Source of the DNA: Croceibacterium_B sp963811255
GTDB taxonomy: Bacteria; Pseudomonadota; Alphaproteobacteria; Sphingomonadales; Sphingomonadaceae
DNA length: 64,000 nucleotides
Assembly: GCA_963811255.1 (NCBI GenBank)
Contig: CAWEQI010000003.1
Location: 186,001 to 250,000 of the forward strand
Direction: 5' to 3'
In this document: positions 25,837 through 34,239 of the stretch, piece after piece
How the letters are laid out: each line of letters starts with the position of its first letter
How positions within the stretch are numbered: position 1 is the stretch's first letter
Translations under genes and position numbers: made by a program
The notes under the pieces: generated by a model
Told to the model about the DNA's origin: nothing
What the model saw: the letters and a program-made list of their open reading frames with translations, nothing else
The model's database searches: none

Positions 25837-25867
25837 GTCAGGGGGTCATCCCGGCCTTGGCCGCACC

Positions 25868-26875
25868 TTAGTGGTGGCCCAGGCCGCCCTTGAAGGCGTC
25901 GGCGATCGAGCACGACGCCGGGCCGAGGATGACGATGAACAGCACCGGCAGGATGAACAGGATCAGCGGCACGGTCATGATCGCCGGCAGCCGCGCGGCC
26001 TTCTCCTCGGCGCGCATCATGCGCTCGTTGCGGAACTCGGCCGACAGCACCCGCAGTGCCGAGGCCAGCGGAGTGCCGTAGCGCTCGGTCTGGATCATCG
26101 TCGTGACCACGCCGCGGATCGAATCGAGTTCGACGCGATAGGCCAGGTTTTCGAACGCCTGGCGGCGCTCGGTCAGGAAGGACAGCTCGATCGCCGTCAG
26201 CGCGAACTCATCGCCCAGCTCGGGATAGGCGCGGCCCAGTTCCTTGGCGACGCGGTTGAACGCGGCGTCGACGGTCAGGCCGGCTTCGGCGCAGATCACC
26301 AGCAGGTCGAGCGCGTCGGGCAGACCCTTGCGGATTTCCTTGGTGCGCTTGGTCGCCTTGGTCTTGAGGTACAGCTCCGGTCCCTTGTATCCGGCGATCA
26401 CCAGCAGCGCGAACGCCATGAAGCGCTTCAAGCTGCCCCATTCGGGGAACATGTTGAGCCAGTAGATCGCGACCACGCCGATAAAGCCGAGCGCGATCGG
26501 CAGCACCATCCGCGCGAAGATCACGAAGACCGCGTATTCCTTGTTGCGAATGCCGGCCTGGGCCAGCTTCTGCTGGATGATCTTGACCTGGCTTTCCTGC
26601 AGGACCTTCATGCCCTGCAGCGTGTCTTTCATCTTGTCGGTCGTCTCGGTCCGCTGGACCAGGCTCTGGCGCTTGCGCGACTTCGAGGTGATGATGCCCG
26701 ACTTCAATTCCTCGCGCCGTGCATTCAGCGATTTCACGCGCTTGGCCATCGGATCCTTGACCGTGATCGCAGCGTAGATCGCGAAGATCACCGCGGCGGC
26801 GGCGATCCCGGCGAGGATCGAACCGACGAGAATGACGTCGATGCCGAGGAGGGTGGGTCCGTGGGTCGGATTCAT
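25868..26875 (-). CDS. tadC: Tad pilus inner-membrane platform protein TadC (T2SS F family)
   Basis: A 335-aa protein with the T2SSF domain (about residues 175-310), preceded by one N-terminal helix (about 12-36) and two mid helices (about 118-162), and one C-terminal helix. The sequence GLPDALDLLVICAEAGLTVDAAFNRVAKELG is characteristic of TadC. Together with TadB it forms the inner-membrane platform for Flp-type pili. Last gene of the pilus operon, ending near the marR terminator. The adjacent TadB-like gene supports the call. Confidence 0.9.
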   Translation of the reverse strand: MNPTHGPTLLGIDVILVGSILAGIAAAAVIFAIYAAITVKDPMAKRVKSLNARREELKSGIITSKSRKRQSLVQRTETTDKMKDTLQGMKVLQESQVKIIQQKLAQAGIRNKEYAVFVIFARMVLPIALGFIGVVAIYWLNMFPEWGSLKRFMAFALLVIAGYKGPELYLKTKATKRTKEIRKGLPDALDLLVICAEAGLTVDAAFNRVAKELGRAYPELGDEFALTAIELSFLTERRQAFENLAYRVELDSIRGVVTTMIQTERYGTPLASALRVLSAEFRNERMMRAEEKAARLPAIMTVPLILFILPVLFIVILGPASCSIADAFKGGLGHH

Positions 26876-26894
26876 GGCTTGGCTGGTCCCTCGC

Positions 26895-27866
26895 TCAGAT
26901 CTCGAAACTGACCATCTTGGCCATGATGAACACGCCGATACCCATCCACACCAGGCCGCCGAGGCCGGCCACGGTCAGGCGGTCGTCAGTGAAGAACTTC
27001 TCCAGGTATTGCGCGTTCATCGACCAGACCAGGCCGAAGACGATGAACGGCAGCGCGCCGACGATGTAGGCCGAGGCTTTCGATTCCGAACTCATGGCCT
27101 TGATCTTCAGCTTCATCTGCGAGCGCTTGCGCAGCACGTCGGCGAGGTTGGAGAGCGTTTCGGCCAGATTGCCGCCGGTCTCGCGCTGGATCGCCAGAGT
27201 GATGACGAAGAACTGGAATTCGGGCATGCCGAGACGGTCAGCGGTTTCCTGCAGCGCCTCTTCCATCGTTCGGCCGATCTTGATGCGCTCGACGACGCCT
27301 TTGAACTCGGCGCCGACGGTGCCGGGGATCTCGTGCGCCACGACGCCGAGCGTCTCGGTCACCGGCAGGCCCGAGCGCAGGCCGCGCACGAGCAGTTCGA
27401 TGGCGTCGGGGAACTTGGCGTTGAAATCGGCGAGGCGCTTCTTGATGAAGTAGCCGACCGCCATGTGCGGCAGTCCGGCGCCGAACAGCACGCCAATACC
27501 CAGCGACAGCATCGCTGCGCCGGTCTTGAAATAGATCAGCACCGCTAACGCCAGCGCCAGCCCGAGCGACACATACAGGTACTGGGTCACCGTCCATGGC
27601 CGGCCGGTGCGCTCGAGCCTGAGCGCGAGCGCCTCGATGCGCGAAGCCGAGCCGGCGATCTTGTGCATTTTCGGCTTGCGCGCGGCGATCGCCTTCTTGA
27701 GCTGCGATTCGACCTTGGCGTTGGTGCTTTCGGAGTGGCGGTAGCGCACGGCCTGCAGCCGCCGCTGGCTCTCCTTGGCCGGAGAACGGCCGCCGAGCGC
27801 CAGCGCGCCGAGGATCATGATGGTCATCAGGCCCGCCGCAAACAATATCACCTGGATTATACTCAT
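26895..27866 (-). CDS. tadB: Tad pilus inner-membrane platform protein TadB (T2SS F family)
   Basis: A 323-aa protein with an N-terminal helix (about 5-24), two helices around residues 90-140, the T2SSF domain (about 155-285) and C-terminal helices. The stretch FPDAIELLVRGLRSGLPVTETLGVVAHEIPG is typical of TadB. It starts 55 nt after cpaE, a gap that in other genomes is filled by the ATPase gene cpaF/tadA, which is absent here. Confidence 0.9.
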   Translation of the reverse strand: MSIIQVILFAAGLMTIMILGALALGGRSPAKESQRRLQAVRYRHSESTNAKVESQLKKAIAARKPKMHKIAGSASRIEALALRLERTGRPWTVTQYLYVSLGLALALAVLIYFKTGAAMLSLGIGVLFGAGLPHMAVGYFIKKRLADFNAKFPDAIELLVRGLRSGLPVTETLGVVAHEIPGTVGAEFKGVVERIKIGRTMEEALQETADRLGMPEFQFFVITLAIQRETGGNLAETLSNLADVLRKRSQMKLKIKAMSSESKASAYIVGALPFIVFGLVWSMNAQYLEKFFTDDRLTVAGLGGLVWMGIGVFIMAKMVSFEI

Positions 27867-27921
27867 AATCCGCTACCGCCTTCCTGACCAAACCCCTTGC
27901 CAGACCCTCCGTCGGGTCGCG

Positions 27922-29220
27922 TCATTCCGCGGCTTCGGCGGGTTCGGCGGCCTTGCTCTTGTCCTTCTTGCCGAGCAGCGACTTCAGATCGAACTTGCCG
28001 AGCAGCGATGAGCTTCCCGGCGCATCCCCGTCGTTCGCGCCGCCTTCCTCGGCAATGCCGAGAATGGCCTTGGCGATGTCCTTGATCGCCCCACCCGCTT
28101 TGCTCGACCGGTTGGCGTCGACGAAGGTCTGGCCCAGCTTGGCGGCATTCACCGCGGCTTTCTGATCATAGGGAATGGTGAAGTTGATCTTGCGCTCGAT
28201 CGAAGCCTCGAAGTCCGCCTTGGAGATTTCAGCGGCGCCGGGCTGCACCTTGTTGGCGACGACCAGCGGCTGGACTCCGGGGGCGTTCGACTTGAGCCAC
28301 GATAGGATGCGGATCGTGTCGCGGGCGGAGGCGAGCGTCATTTCCGTCACTAGCGCCATTACGTTCACATCCGACAGCAAGTGCGGGAAGTTGATCAGCA
28401 TGTTGCGCGGCAGGTCGACCACGGTGGTCTCGAACGCCTGACGGAATTCCTCCTCCAGCTGCACGAAGGCGCTGCCGTCGGTCATCAGCGGCGAGTTGAT
28501 CGGCGCTTCGGCCGAGAGGATCGCCAGGTTGTCGTTGGCCCGGATCATCGCCCGCTCGATGAACAGCCCGTCGATACGGCTCGGGTTCTCGATCGCGTCG
28601 GTCAGGCCGCGGCCCGGCTCGAGATCGAGCGAGAGAGCGCCGGTGCCGAAGTGCACGTCGAGATCGAGCAGGGCGGTCGGCCGCTTGTGATCGGTGCTGA
28701 ACAGCCACGCGAGCGAGGTCGCCAAGGTGGATGCGCCGACGCCGCCGCGGGTACCCACGACCGCGCACGAGACGTGCTGCTTGGTCACTTCGCCGTCGCT
28801 GTGCCGCGGCGCGGCGAACACCGCCTGCGCCTGATTGAGCGCGTCGCGCACCTGCCCGGCCGTGAGCGGCTTGAGCAGGTAATCGTGGATGCCGCTCGCC
28901 AGCAGGTCGCGGTAGAGGCGCACGTCGTTGACCTGGCCGACCGCGATCACCACCGTGCCGGGCTCGCAGACCTCGGCGAGGGCGTTGATGTCGTTCAGCG
29001 GATCGCCGCTTTCCGACAGGTCGACCATCAGGATCGCCGGGCTGGCCGCGATCGACAGCGACTGGACCGCATTGCGCAAGCCGCCCTTGGCGCACTTTTC
29101 GGGCGCCCAGCCCAGTTCGATGACGACCGGGCGCAAGACGTCGAGCGCCGTCTCGTCGCAAATGAAGGCGGCGAAGGGATCGCGGTTGCCAGCGAGGCCA
29201 GGTTTCCAAGGCGCGTTCAT
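27922..29220 (-). CDS. cpaE: CpaE/TadZ pilus localisation ATPase
   Basis: A 432-aa MinD/ParA-like protein that positions the Tad pilus machine at the pole in Caulobacter-type systems. A receiver-like N-terminal domain (about 15-135) precedes the ATPase domain (about 148-390). Its P-loop reads GTRGGVGAST, lacking the Lys of the canonical deviant Walker A (as in many CpaE proteins), so ATP hydrolysis may be weak or absent. The C-terminus has a short repeat (SLLGKFDLKSLLGKK) with a Lys/Glu/Ala tail. Confidence 0.9.
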   Translation of the reverse strand: MNAPWKPGLAGNRDPFAAFICDETALDVLRPVVIELGWAPEKCAKGGLRNAVQSLSIAASPAILMVDLSESGDPLNDINALAEVCEPGTVVIAVGQVNDVRLYRDLLASGIHDYLLKPLTAGQVRDALNQAQAVFAAPRHSDGEVTKQHVSCAVVGTRGGVGASTLATSLAWLFSTDHKRPTALLDLDVHFGTGALSLDLEPGRGLTDAIENPSRIDGLFIERAMIRANDNLAILSAEAPINSPLMTDGSAFVQLEEEFRQAFETTVVDLPRNMLINFPHLLSDVNVMALVTEMTLASARDTIRILSWLKSNAPGVQPLVVANKVQPGAAEISKADFEASIERKINFTIPYDQKAAVNAAKLGQTFVDANRSSKAGGAIKDIAKAILGIAEEGGANDGDAPGSSSLLGKFDLKSLLGKKDKSKAAEPAEAAE

Positions 29221-29224
29221 AGTC

Positions 29225-29896
29225 TTACTCCGATTTGCTGGAGACTTCCGGGAGCCCCTTGGCGCCGGTCGGTGTCTGGGCCCGATAAGTGTCGATGGCC
29301 TTGGTCGAGCTCATGATCGTCGTATCGCCTTTGCCGCTCGCCCCGTGGATGAGCTGCTCCGGATCGGCGATCTCTGCCGCAAGGTTGCCGTTGATCGCGC
29401 AGCCGTAGCCGCTCGACGTCGTGTTGGTGCCGTAATCGGCGAGGTGCGTGGACCAATCGGGGCAACCGGGCACGGCGGCGCTGCTGCGGGTGATGACAAC
29501 CCGCACGGTGCCCGGCTCGACAACGCCTTGAGTGACCGGAGCGCCGTCGGCAAGCAGCAGGCCGTAGCGGCCAGCGATCTTGGCGACGTCGTCGCGCGCG
29601 GCGAGATTGCCGGACGCATCGTCGACCGAAATAAGATCGCCGTAACCCACGTTCATCGACTGAAACCAGTCGGCCAGGCGGCGCTGTTCGGGAACGGGCA
29701 GCCCGGCCGAGGTGGCCGAGAGATCGAGCGCGTAAGTCGAGCGCTGCACTACCGGCTGCTTCACGCTGCTCAGCGTGCGGTTCATCTTCGGGTCGATCGT
29801 CGTGCTGCAGGCGGCAAGCGCCACCCCGAGCGAGAGGGCGATTGCGGCGTTCGCCGCGAGCTTCATGCGGATGGGCATCGTCGTCACCTTTCTCAC
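29225..29896 (-). CDS. cpaD: CpaD pilus assembly lipoprotein
   Basis: A 223-aa lipoprotein with lipobox LAAC near residue 29. The following sequence carries the CpaD family domain, including VVQRSTYALDLSATSAGLP, ARDDVAKIAGRYGLLLADGAP and GYGCAINGNLAAEIADPEQLI. Needed with the secretin CpaC for outer-membrane passage of Flp pili. A GTG at 29896 overlaps the cpaC stop (GTGA). The ATG at 29878 is a possible internal start that still leaves a full signal sequence. Confidence 0.85.
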   Translation of the reverse strand: MRKVTTMPIRMKLAANAAIALSLGVALAACSTTIDPKMNRTLSSVKQPVVQRSTYALDLSATSAGLPVPEQRRLADWFQSMNVGYGDLISVDDASGNLAARDDVAKIAGRYGLLLADGAPVTQGVVEPGTVRVVITRSSAAVPGCPDWSTHLADYGTNTTSSGYGCAINGNLAAEIADPEQLIHGASGKGDTTIMSSTKAIDTYRAQTPTGAKGLPEVSSKSE

Positions 29897-31461
29897 TTCA
29901 GGCTGAAGCCGGGCGTCGCCGGCTTGGCGTTCTGCGCCACCTTGGCGTGCTTGCGGCGGTCCTTGTCGTCCGTCGCGAGCTGCGGCTGGCCCTGGTCGAC
30001 CAGGCCGACCGCGGGCGCCGGCGCTGCCGGCTCGGCGGCATGCGGCATCGGCCGGGTGCCGCCCGTGACACCGTCATTCTCGTAGTTCATCAGCAGCTGC
30101 TCGGCGCCGTTCGCCGTTCGGAAGCCGTCCGTCGGCAAGTGGACGTCGGCTTCGTTGTCGATCGGCTTCACCAGGTACGGCGTCACAACGATCACCAGCT
30201 CGGTCTGTCCCTTCTGGAATTCGGTCGATTTGAACAGGTTGCCGAGGATCGGCAGGTCGCCGAGCCCCGGCGCCTTGGTAATCGTGTTCTGCGCATTGTT
30301 GTTCAGCAGGCCGGCGATCATGAAGCTCTGACCGGAGCCGAGCTCGATCGTCGTCTCGGCCCGGCGAACGGTCAGCGCCGGAATGGTGAAGCCGTTCTGC
30401 TGGATGGAGCCGTCGCTCGACAGCTGCGACACCTCGGGGCGCACGCGCATCGAAATTCGGCCGTTGGCCAGCACAGTCGGGGTGTAGGCCAGGCTGACGC
30501 CGTATTTCTTGTATTCGATCGTCGTCGTTCCCAGACCCGAACTCAGCGGGATCGGAAATTCGCCGCCGGCCAGGAACTCGGCCGTCTCGCCCGAAAGGGC
30601 GGTCAGGTGCGGTTCCGCCAGCGTCGTCACCAGGCCATCGGTCTCGGCGAGATCGAGGGCGCTGCCGATGTCGAGGCCGAGGAACTTGCCGAACGCGCCG
30701 AGCGTGGTGCCGCCGCTGATGGCGCTGACTGCCGAACCGTTTGACGGCGCTGTCACCTTACCCACGCCCACGCCGAGCCCGTCCGGGCTTCCTGGAACGA
30801 ATTGCGGATTCCAGCCGGAGCGGCCCTGGCCGATGCCGAACTTGAAGCCGCTCGTCGTATCGACGCTCGTCAGGTTGACGCCGAGCTTGCGTACCAGCGA
30901 CTTGCTGACTTCGGCGAAGCGCACCTTGAGGTCGACCTGCAGCGGCGTCGCTGTCCGCAGGCGCGAAATCACGTTCGAGTCCTTGCCGACGAAGGCCTTG
31001 ACCAGGCGCTCGGCCTCCGCGGCGTCCTCGGGCGCGGCGACCGTGCCGGTCAGCAGCACTGTGTTGGTGCCCATCGTGGCGACGCTGATATGCGCTTCGG
31101 GCATCGCCAGCGCCAGCATGTCGGGGATGCTGCCGATGTTCGAGCCGACCCGCACGTTAGACGACCAGATGGTCTGCCCGGCCGCGTTGCTGGCGTAGAT
31201 CGTCGTCTCGCCGCCCGACTTGCCGAACACGTACAGCTGATGCTGCGACTTGACCTGGACATCGGCCACGCCGTCGTCGGCGACGAACACGTCGGTCATC
31301 GCGCCGGGCACGGTGACCAGTTCGCCCTTGCCGAGCGAGAGCACGATCTCGCCCCGGGGGGCGGTGACCGCCTGGGCCAAGGCCGGGCCGGCCGGCACGG
31401 CGGCCAGCGGCGCGAGCGCGCAGGCTGCGGTCAGCGCGGTCTTGATAAGGCGACGATTCAT
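29893..31461 (-). CDS. cpaC: CpaC/RcpA secretin of the Tad pilus
   Basis: A 522-aa outer-membrane secretin. Signal peptide (about 1-30, ending ALAQ), then a periplasmic pilus/BON-like N-domain (about 35-180, with VFVADDGVADVQVKSQHQLYVFG) and the C-terminal secretin channel (about 240-460) with VTTLAEPHLTALSGETAEFLAGGEFPIP and VRPEVSQL. A Pro/Ala/Lys-rich tail follows. The start at 31461 has a GAGGGG ribosome binding site; the frame extends upstream to 31527 without sense. Confidence 0.9.
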   Translation of the reverse strand: MNRRLIKTALTAACALAPLAAVPAGPALAQAVTAPRGEIVLSLGKGELVTVPGAMTDVFVADDGVADVQVKSQHQLYVFGKSGGETTIYASNAAGQTIWSSNVRVGSNIGSIPDMLALAMPEAHISVATMGTNTVLLTGTVAAPEDAAEAERLVKAFVGKDSNVISRLRTATPLQVDLKVRFAEVSKSLVRKLGVNLTSVDTTSGFKFGIGQGRSGWNPQFVPGSPDGLGVGVGKVTAPSNGSAVSAISGGTTLGAFGKFLGLDIGSALDLAETDGLVTTLAEPHLTALSGETAEFLAGGEFPIPLSSGLGTTTIEYKKYGVSLAYTPTVLANGRISMRVRPEVSQLSSDGSIQQNGFTIPALTVRRAETTIELGSGQSFMIAGLLNNNAQNTITKAPGLGDLPILGNLFKSTEFQKGQTELVIVVTPYLVKPIDNEADVHLPTDGFRTANGAEQLLMNYENDGVTGGTRPMPHAAEPAAPAPAVGLVDQGQPQLATDDKDRRKHAKVAQNAKPATPGFSLK

Positions 31462-31531
31462 TGTCTTGCCCCTCACTGGATCGCCGCTCTGTGTGCGGCT
31501 TTCACGTTTGGTCCCGATGATTGTCATTGGA

Positions 31532-32632
31532 TCAGCCGGCGATCAGGCCGGCGGTCGTCGCGGCGGGCACGGTGCCGGCCGCGCGGCCAACTCCCTTGGC
31601 TTGGCTGTCGACGAGTCCCTGGGTGGCGCCGCCAACTCCTGCCCCGCCGCTGACCGGCGACTGGCTCACCGCGTGGCCGCGGAACACGCGCACCACCGGC
31701 CCGGACGGGGTCGAAGCGGCGCTTGTGCCGGATCCCTGCTCAGGAGCGTTTGGCTGCCCCCGGGGCGGCAGTGTCTTACGTGCGAAGCGCGACACGTCGC
31801 CCCCGGTGACGAAGTCGTCGGCCGCTTGCGGAACGGTCGAGACCTGGCGCAGCAGCTTGTTCTCGGCGTCCTTCGACAGATTGTTCGGCATGTTGACGTC
31901 GGTCGTGGCCAGCGCCTTGTCGAGATCGGCCTGATCGTCGGCCAGCGAGCGCAGCGCCAAGCTCAGCGTGCCGATCGTTTGCGCCACCTCGATCTTTTCG
32001 GCGACCTGTGGAGTCGCCTCGAAGGTGACGGAGCGGAACGCCTTGACCACGGTCTTGCCGTTCTCGTCGGTGGATTTCTCGGTTTGCTGATCGGTCGCGA
32101 GCACGCGCAGATTCTTGAGGATCGTTTCGGTTGCCTTGAGGCTTTGCCCGTCGTTGCCCTGCACCGTCTGGGTGAGCATCAGATCGACGTGGTCGCCAGG
32201 GAAGACAAAGCCGCCGACGCCGGTCTTTTCGGAGACCGGGACGGTCACCGCGCGCATGCCCGGCCCGAGCGCCGCGGCGAGAAAGCCGCGGTCGCCGGGG
32301 TACACCAGCGCGCCCTGGGTGACCGGCTCGCCGGCGGTGATCGGATGGCGGACCACGGTGCCGAGCAGCTTGTTCATGTCGGCCTCGCCGTCGACGAAGT
32401 AGGCGTCCTGCACCATTTCCTTCGGCCACAGCTGATAGCCCACCGCATCGGCGGTGATGATTGTGCCGACCGGCAGGGCGCGTTTGGCGACCAGCACCTT
32501 CGGACCCTTGGGAACCGGGGCGGCTTCGGCCTGGGGCGCAGACGCGCCGGCGAACATGCTCCGGGCCGCCAGCGCGGTGCCGATCGCAACGACCAGCGCC
32601 CCCAGCAGCAGAACCAGCTTCTTCCTGTCCAT
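31532..32632 (-). CDS. cpaB: CpaB/RcpC pilus assembly protein
   Basis: A 366-aa protein with an N-terminal transmembrane helix (about 6-28), then a SAF-like domain (about 44-125: VLVAKRALPVGTIITADAVGYQLWP) and the CpaB/RcpC domain with PVSEKTGVGGFVFPGDHVDLMLTQ. A long low-complexity Ala/Pro/Gly tail ends the protein. It is thought to link the secretin to the peptidoglycan. Placed between cpaA and cpaC as in Caulobacter. Confidence 0.9.
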   Translation of the reverse strand: MDRKKLVLLLGALVVAIGTALAARSMFAGASAPQAEAAPVPKGPKVLVAKRALPVGTIITADAVGYQLWPKEMVQDAYFVDGEADMNKLLGTVVRHPITAGEPVTQGALVYPGDRGFLAAALGPGMRAVTVPVSEKTGVGGFVFPGDHVDLMLTQTVQGNDGQSLKATETILKNLRVLATDQQTEKSTDENGKTVVKAFRSVTFEATPQVAEKIEVAQTIGTLSLALRSLADDQADLDKALATTDVNMPNNLSKDAENKLLRQVSTVPQAADDFVTGGDVSRFARKTLPPRGQPNAPEQGSGTSAASTPSGPVVRVFRGHAVSQSPVSGGAGVGGATQGLVDSQAKGVGRAAGTVPAATTAGLIAG

Positions 32633-32706
32633 GGTGCGTCAAGCCCCCACAATGAGAATGGCGATAGAATTTGCGGCACTTACGGCCGCAGTGGTTAAAA
32701 TCGGGT

Positions 32707-33201
32707 TCACCGCAAGGCTCCGGCGGCCGCGGTAACAGGCGCCCAGTAATGGACGGTAAGCACCCACAGTCCGGCGACGGAGATCGCCAGGCCGTAAGGA
32801 ATGGTCAGCCGGTCCTTGCGCCGGCGCATGACGTGCCAGGCGCCGAAGGCGAGGGTGAGGACGCCGCCGAGCAGCGTCATCACTACGACCAGTCTGAGGA
32901 ACCACAGCGGCTCGATCCACAGCGCCAGTGCGGTCAGCAGCTTGACGTCGCCGCCGCCCATCCAGCCGAACGCGAACATCCCTGCGAGCACCGCGAACGC
33001 GGCCAGGGCAACGCCGAACTGGAGCGCCACCTCGGGCCAGAGCGAGAGGCTGCTCGCCCACCAGAACAGCGGCGCGCAGATCGCGATGGCGCCGGTCAGC
33101 CAATTGCCGATCTTGCGGCTGCGCAGATCGGTGAAGCCGGCAATCAGCAGGGCGATTGCCAAGGCTCCCAGCAGCCCATACTTGAACGGATCGTCGAACA
33201 C
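32707..33201 (-). CDS. cpaA: CpaA prepilin peptidase (A24 family)
   Basis: A 164-aa aspartic peptidase with several hydrophobic helices. Both catalytic aspartates are visible: GFTDLRSRKIGNWL (Asp about 25) and FGWMGGGDVKLLTAL (Asp in GGGD). It would cleave the Flp prepilin leader. GTG start at 33201. First gene of the cluster on the minus strand. No pilin gene lies upstream; the next gene on that side is divergent. Confidence 0.88.
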   Translation of the reverse strand: MFDDPFKYGLLGALAIALLIAGFTDLRSRKIGNWLTGAIAICAPLFWWASSLSLWPEVALQFGVALAAFAVLAGMFAFGWMGGGDVKLLTALALWIEPLWFLRLVVVMTLLGGVLTLAFGAWHVMRRRKDRLTIPYGLAISVAGLWVLTVHYWAPVTAAAGALR

Positions 33202-33249
33202 GTGAGGTGACCCCCGGTAATCCCGAGGATCACTGCTAGCGGTCAGGGC

Positions 33250-33263
33250 TTACTAAAAAGTAA
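33250..33263. promoter_or_regulatory. Small inverted repeat in the cpaA/hydrolase divergent region
   Basis: TTACT (33250-33254), AAAA, AGTAA (33259-33263). An A/T-rich 14-bp palindrome in otherwise GC-rich DNA between divergent genes. Could be a regulator site; nothing more can be said. Confidence 0.3.
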
Positions 33264-33282
33264 CCACGGGCAGGAGGCTGGA

Positions 33283-34239
33283 ATTAGGGTTGACAATCCG
33301 GGGGGCTTCGACCGCCGCGCCATTCCCTCCGAAGCCCGTGAAAGGCGCTGGCTGGCGCCCGACGGTCACGCCGTCCGCCGCATCGACTGGGCGGAGCCGG
33401 GCGGGCGCGTCCGCGGACGGCTGTTGTTTCTCCCGGGGCGCGGTGACGCTTATGAGAAGTACCTCGAGACGCTCGAGCATTGGCGCGGTCAGGGCTGGCG
33501 AGTCACGGCGCTCGACTGGCGCGGTCAGGCCGGCTCGGGCCGGCTCGGCGCCGATCCGCTCACCGGGCACGTCGACGACTTCGACCGCTGGACCGCCGAC
33601 CTCGCCGCCTTCTGGCGCGAATGGTCCGCCGGCGGCGAGGGGCCGCATATTCTCATCGGCCATTCAATGGGCGGGCATCTGGTCCTGCGGGCCGTCGCCG
33701 ACGAGCTGGTGCGCCCCAACGCGCTGGTGCTGTCCGCGCCGATGCTCGGGTTCCTTCCCGCGTGGCTGCCGCCGGCCCTGCAGCGCGTCTGGGCGGGCGC
33801 GATGTGCCGCACCGCCGATCCGCGCCGCCCGGCGTGGAAATGGAGCGAGAAGCCGGGAGAGATCCCCGCGCACAGGGTCGAGCTGCTGACCCACGACACG
33901 GAGCGGTATGCCGACGAGCTGTGGTGGCGCGAGGCACGGCCGGAACTGGCGATGGGGCCGGGAAGCTGGGGCTGGGTCGCCGCCGCGCTGCGCTCGATGA
34001 CCGTGCTCGCCCGGCCCGGGAACGTCGAAGCGGTCGACTTGCCGGTACTCATGCTCGCCGCCTCGCATGACCGGCTTGTCAGCTTCCCGGCGATCCGCCG
34101 CGCCGCCAGACGCCTGCCGGACTGCGAACTTGCCGTGTTCGGCGCCGAAGCGCGGCACGAACTGCTGCGCGAACGCGATCCGGTGCGGGACAAGGCCCTT
34201 GCAATGATCGACCGGTTCCTCGACCGGGTGCGAGCGTGA
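33283..34239 (+). CDS. Alpha/beta hydrolase (monoacylglycerol lipase/lysophospholipase-like), probable ATT start
   Basis: A 318-aa hydrolase if translated from the ATT at 33283. Motifs: oxyanion strand LLFLPGRGDAYEKY, nucleophile elbow IGHSMGGH, the acidic Asp probably in LMLAASHDRLVSF and His in EARHELLRE. The fold and the GHSMGG elbow resemble lysophospholipase L2 and monoacylglycerol lipases. There is no ATG or GTG in frame before the core. An AGGAGG site (33272-33277) sits 5 nt before ATT (33283), giving MRVDNPGGFDRRAIP. The next usable codon, TTG at 33424, would delete strand beta-1. Overlaps the next gene (GTGA). Confidence 0.75.
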   Translation: MRVDNPGGFDRRAIPSEARERRWLAPDGHAVRRIDWAEPGGRVRGRLLFLPGRGDAYEKYLETLEHWRGQGWRVTALDWRGQAGSGRLGADPLTGHVDDFDRWTADLAAFWREWSAGGEGPHILIGHSMGGHLVLRAVADELVRPNALVLSAPMLGFLPAWLPPALQRVWAGAMCRTADPRRPAWKWSEKPGEIPAHRVELLTHDTERYADELWWREARPELAMGPGSWGWVAAALRSMTVLARPGNVEAVDLPVLMLAASHDRLVSFPAIRRAARRLPDCELAVFGAEARHELLRERDPVRDKALAMIDRFLDRVRA

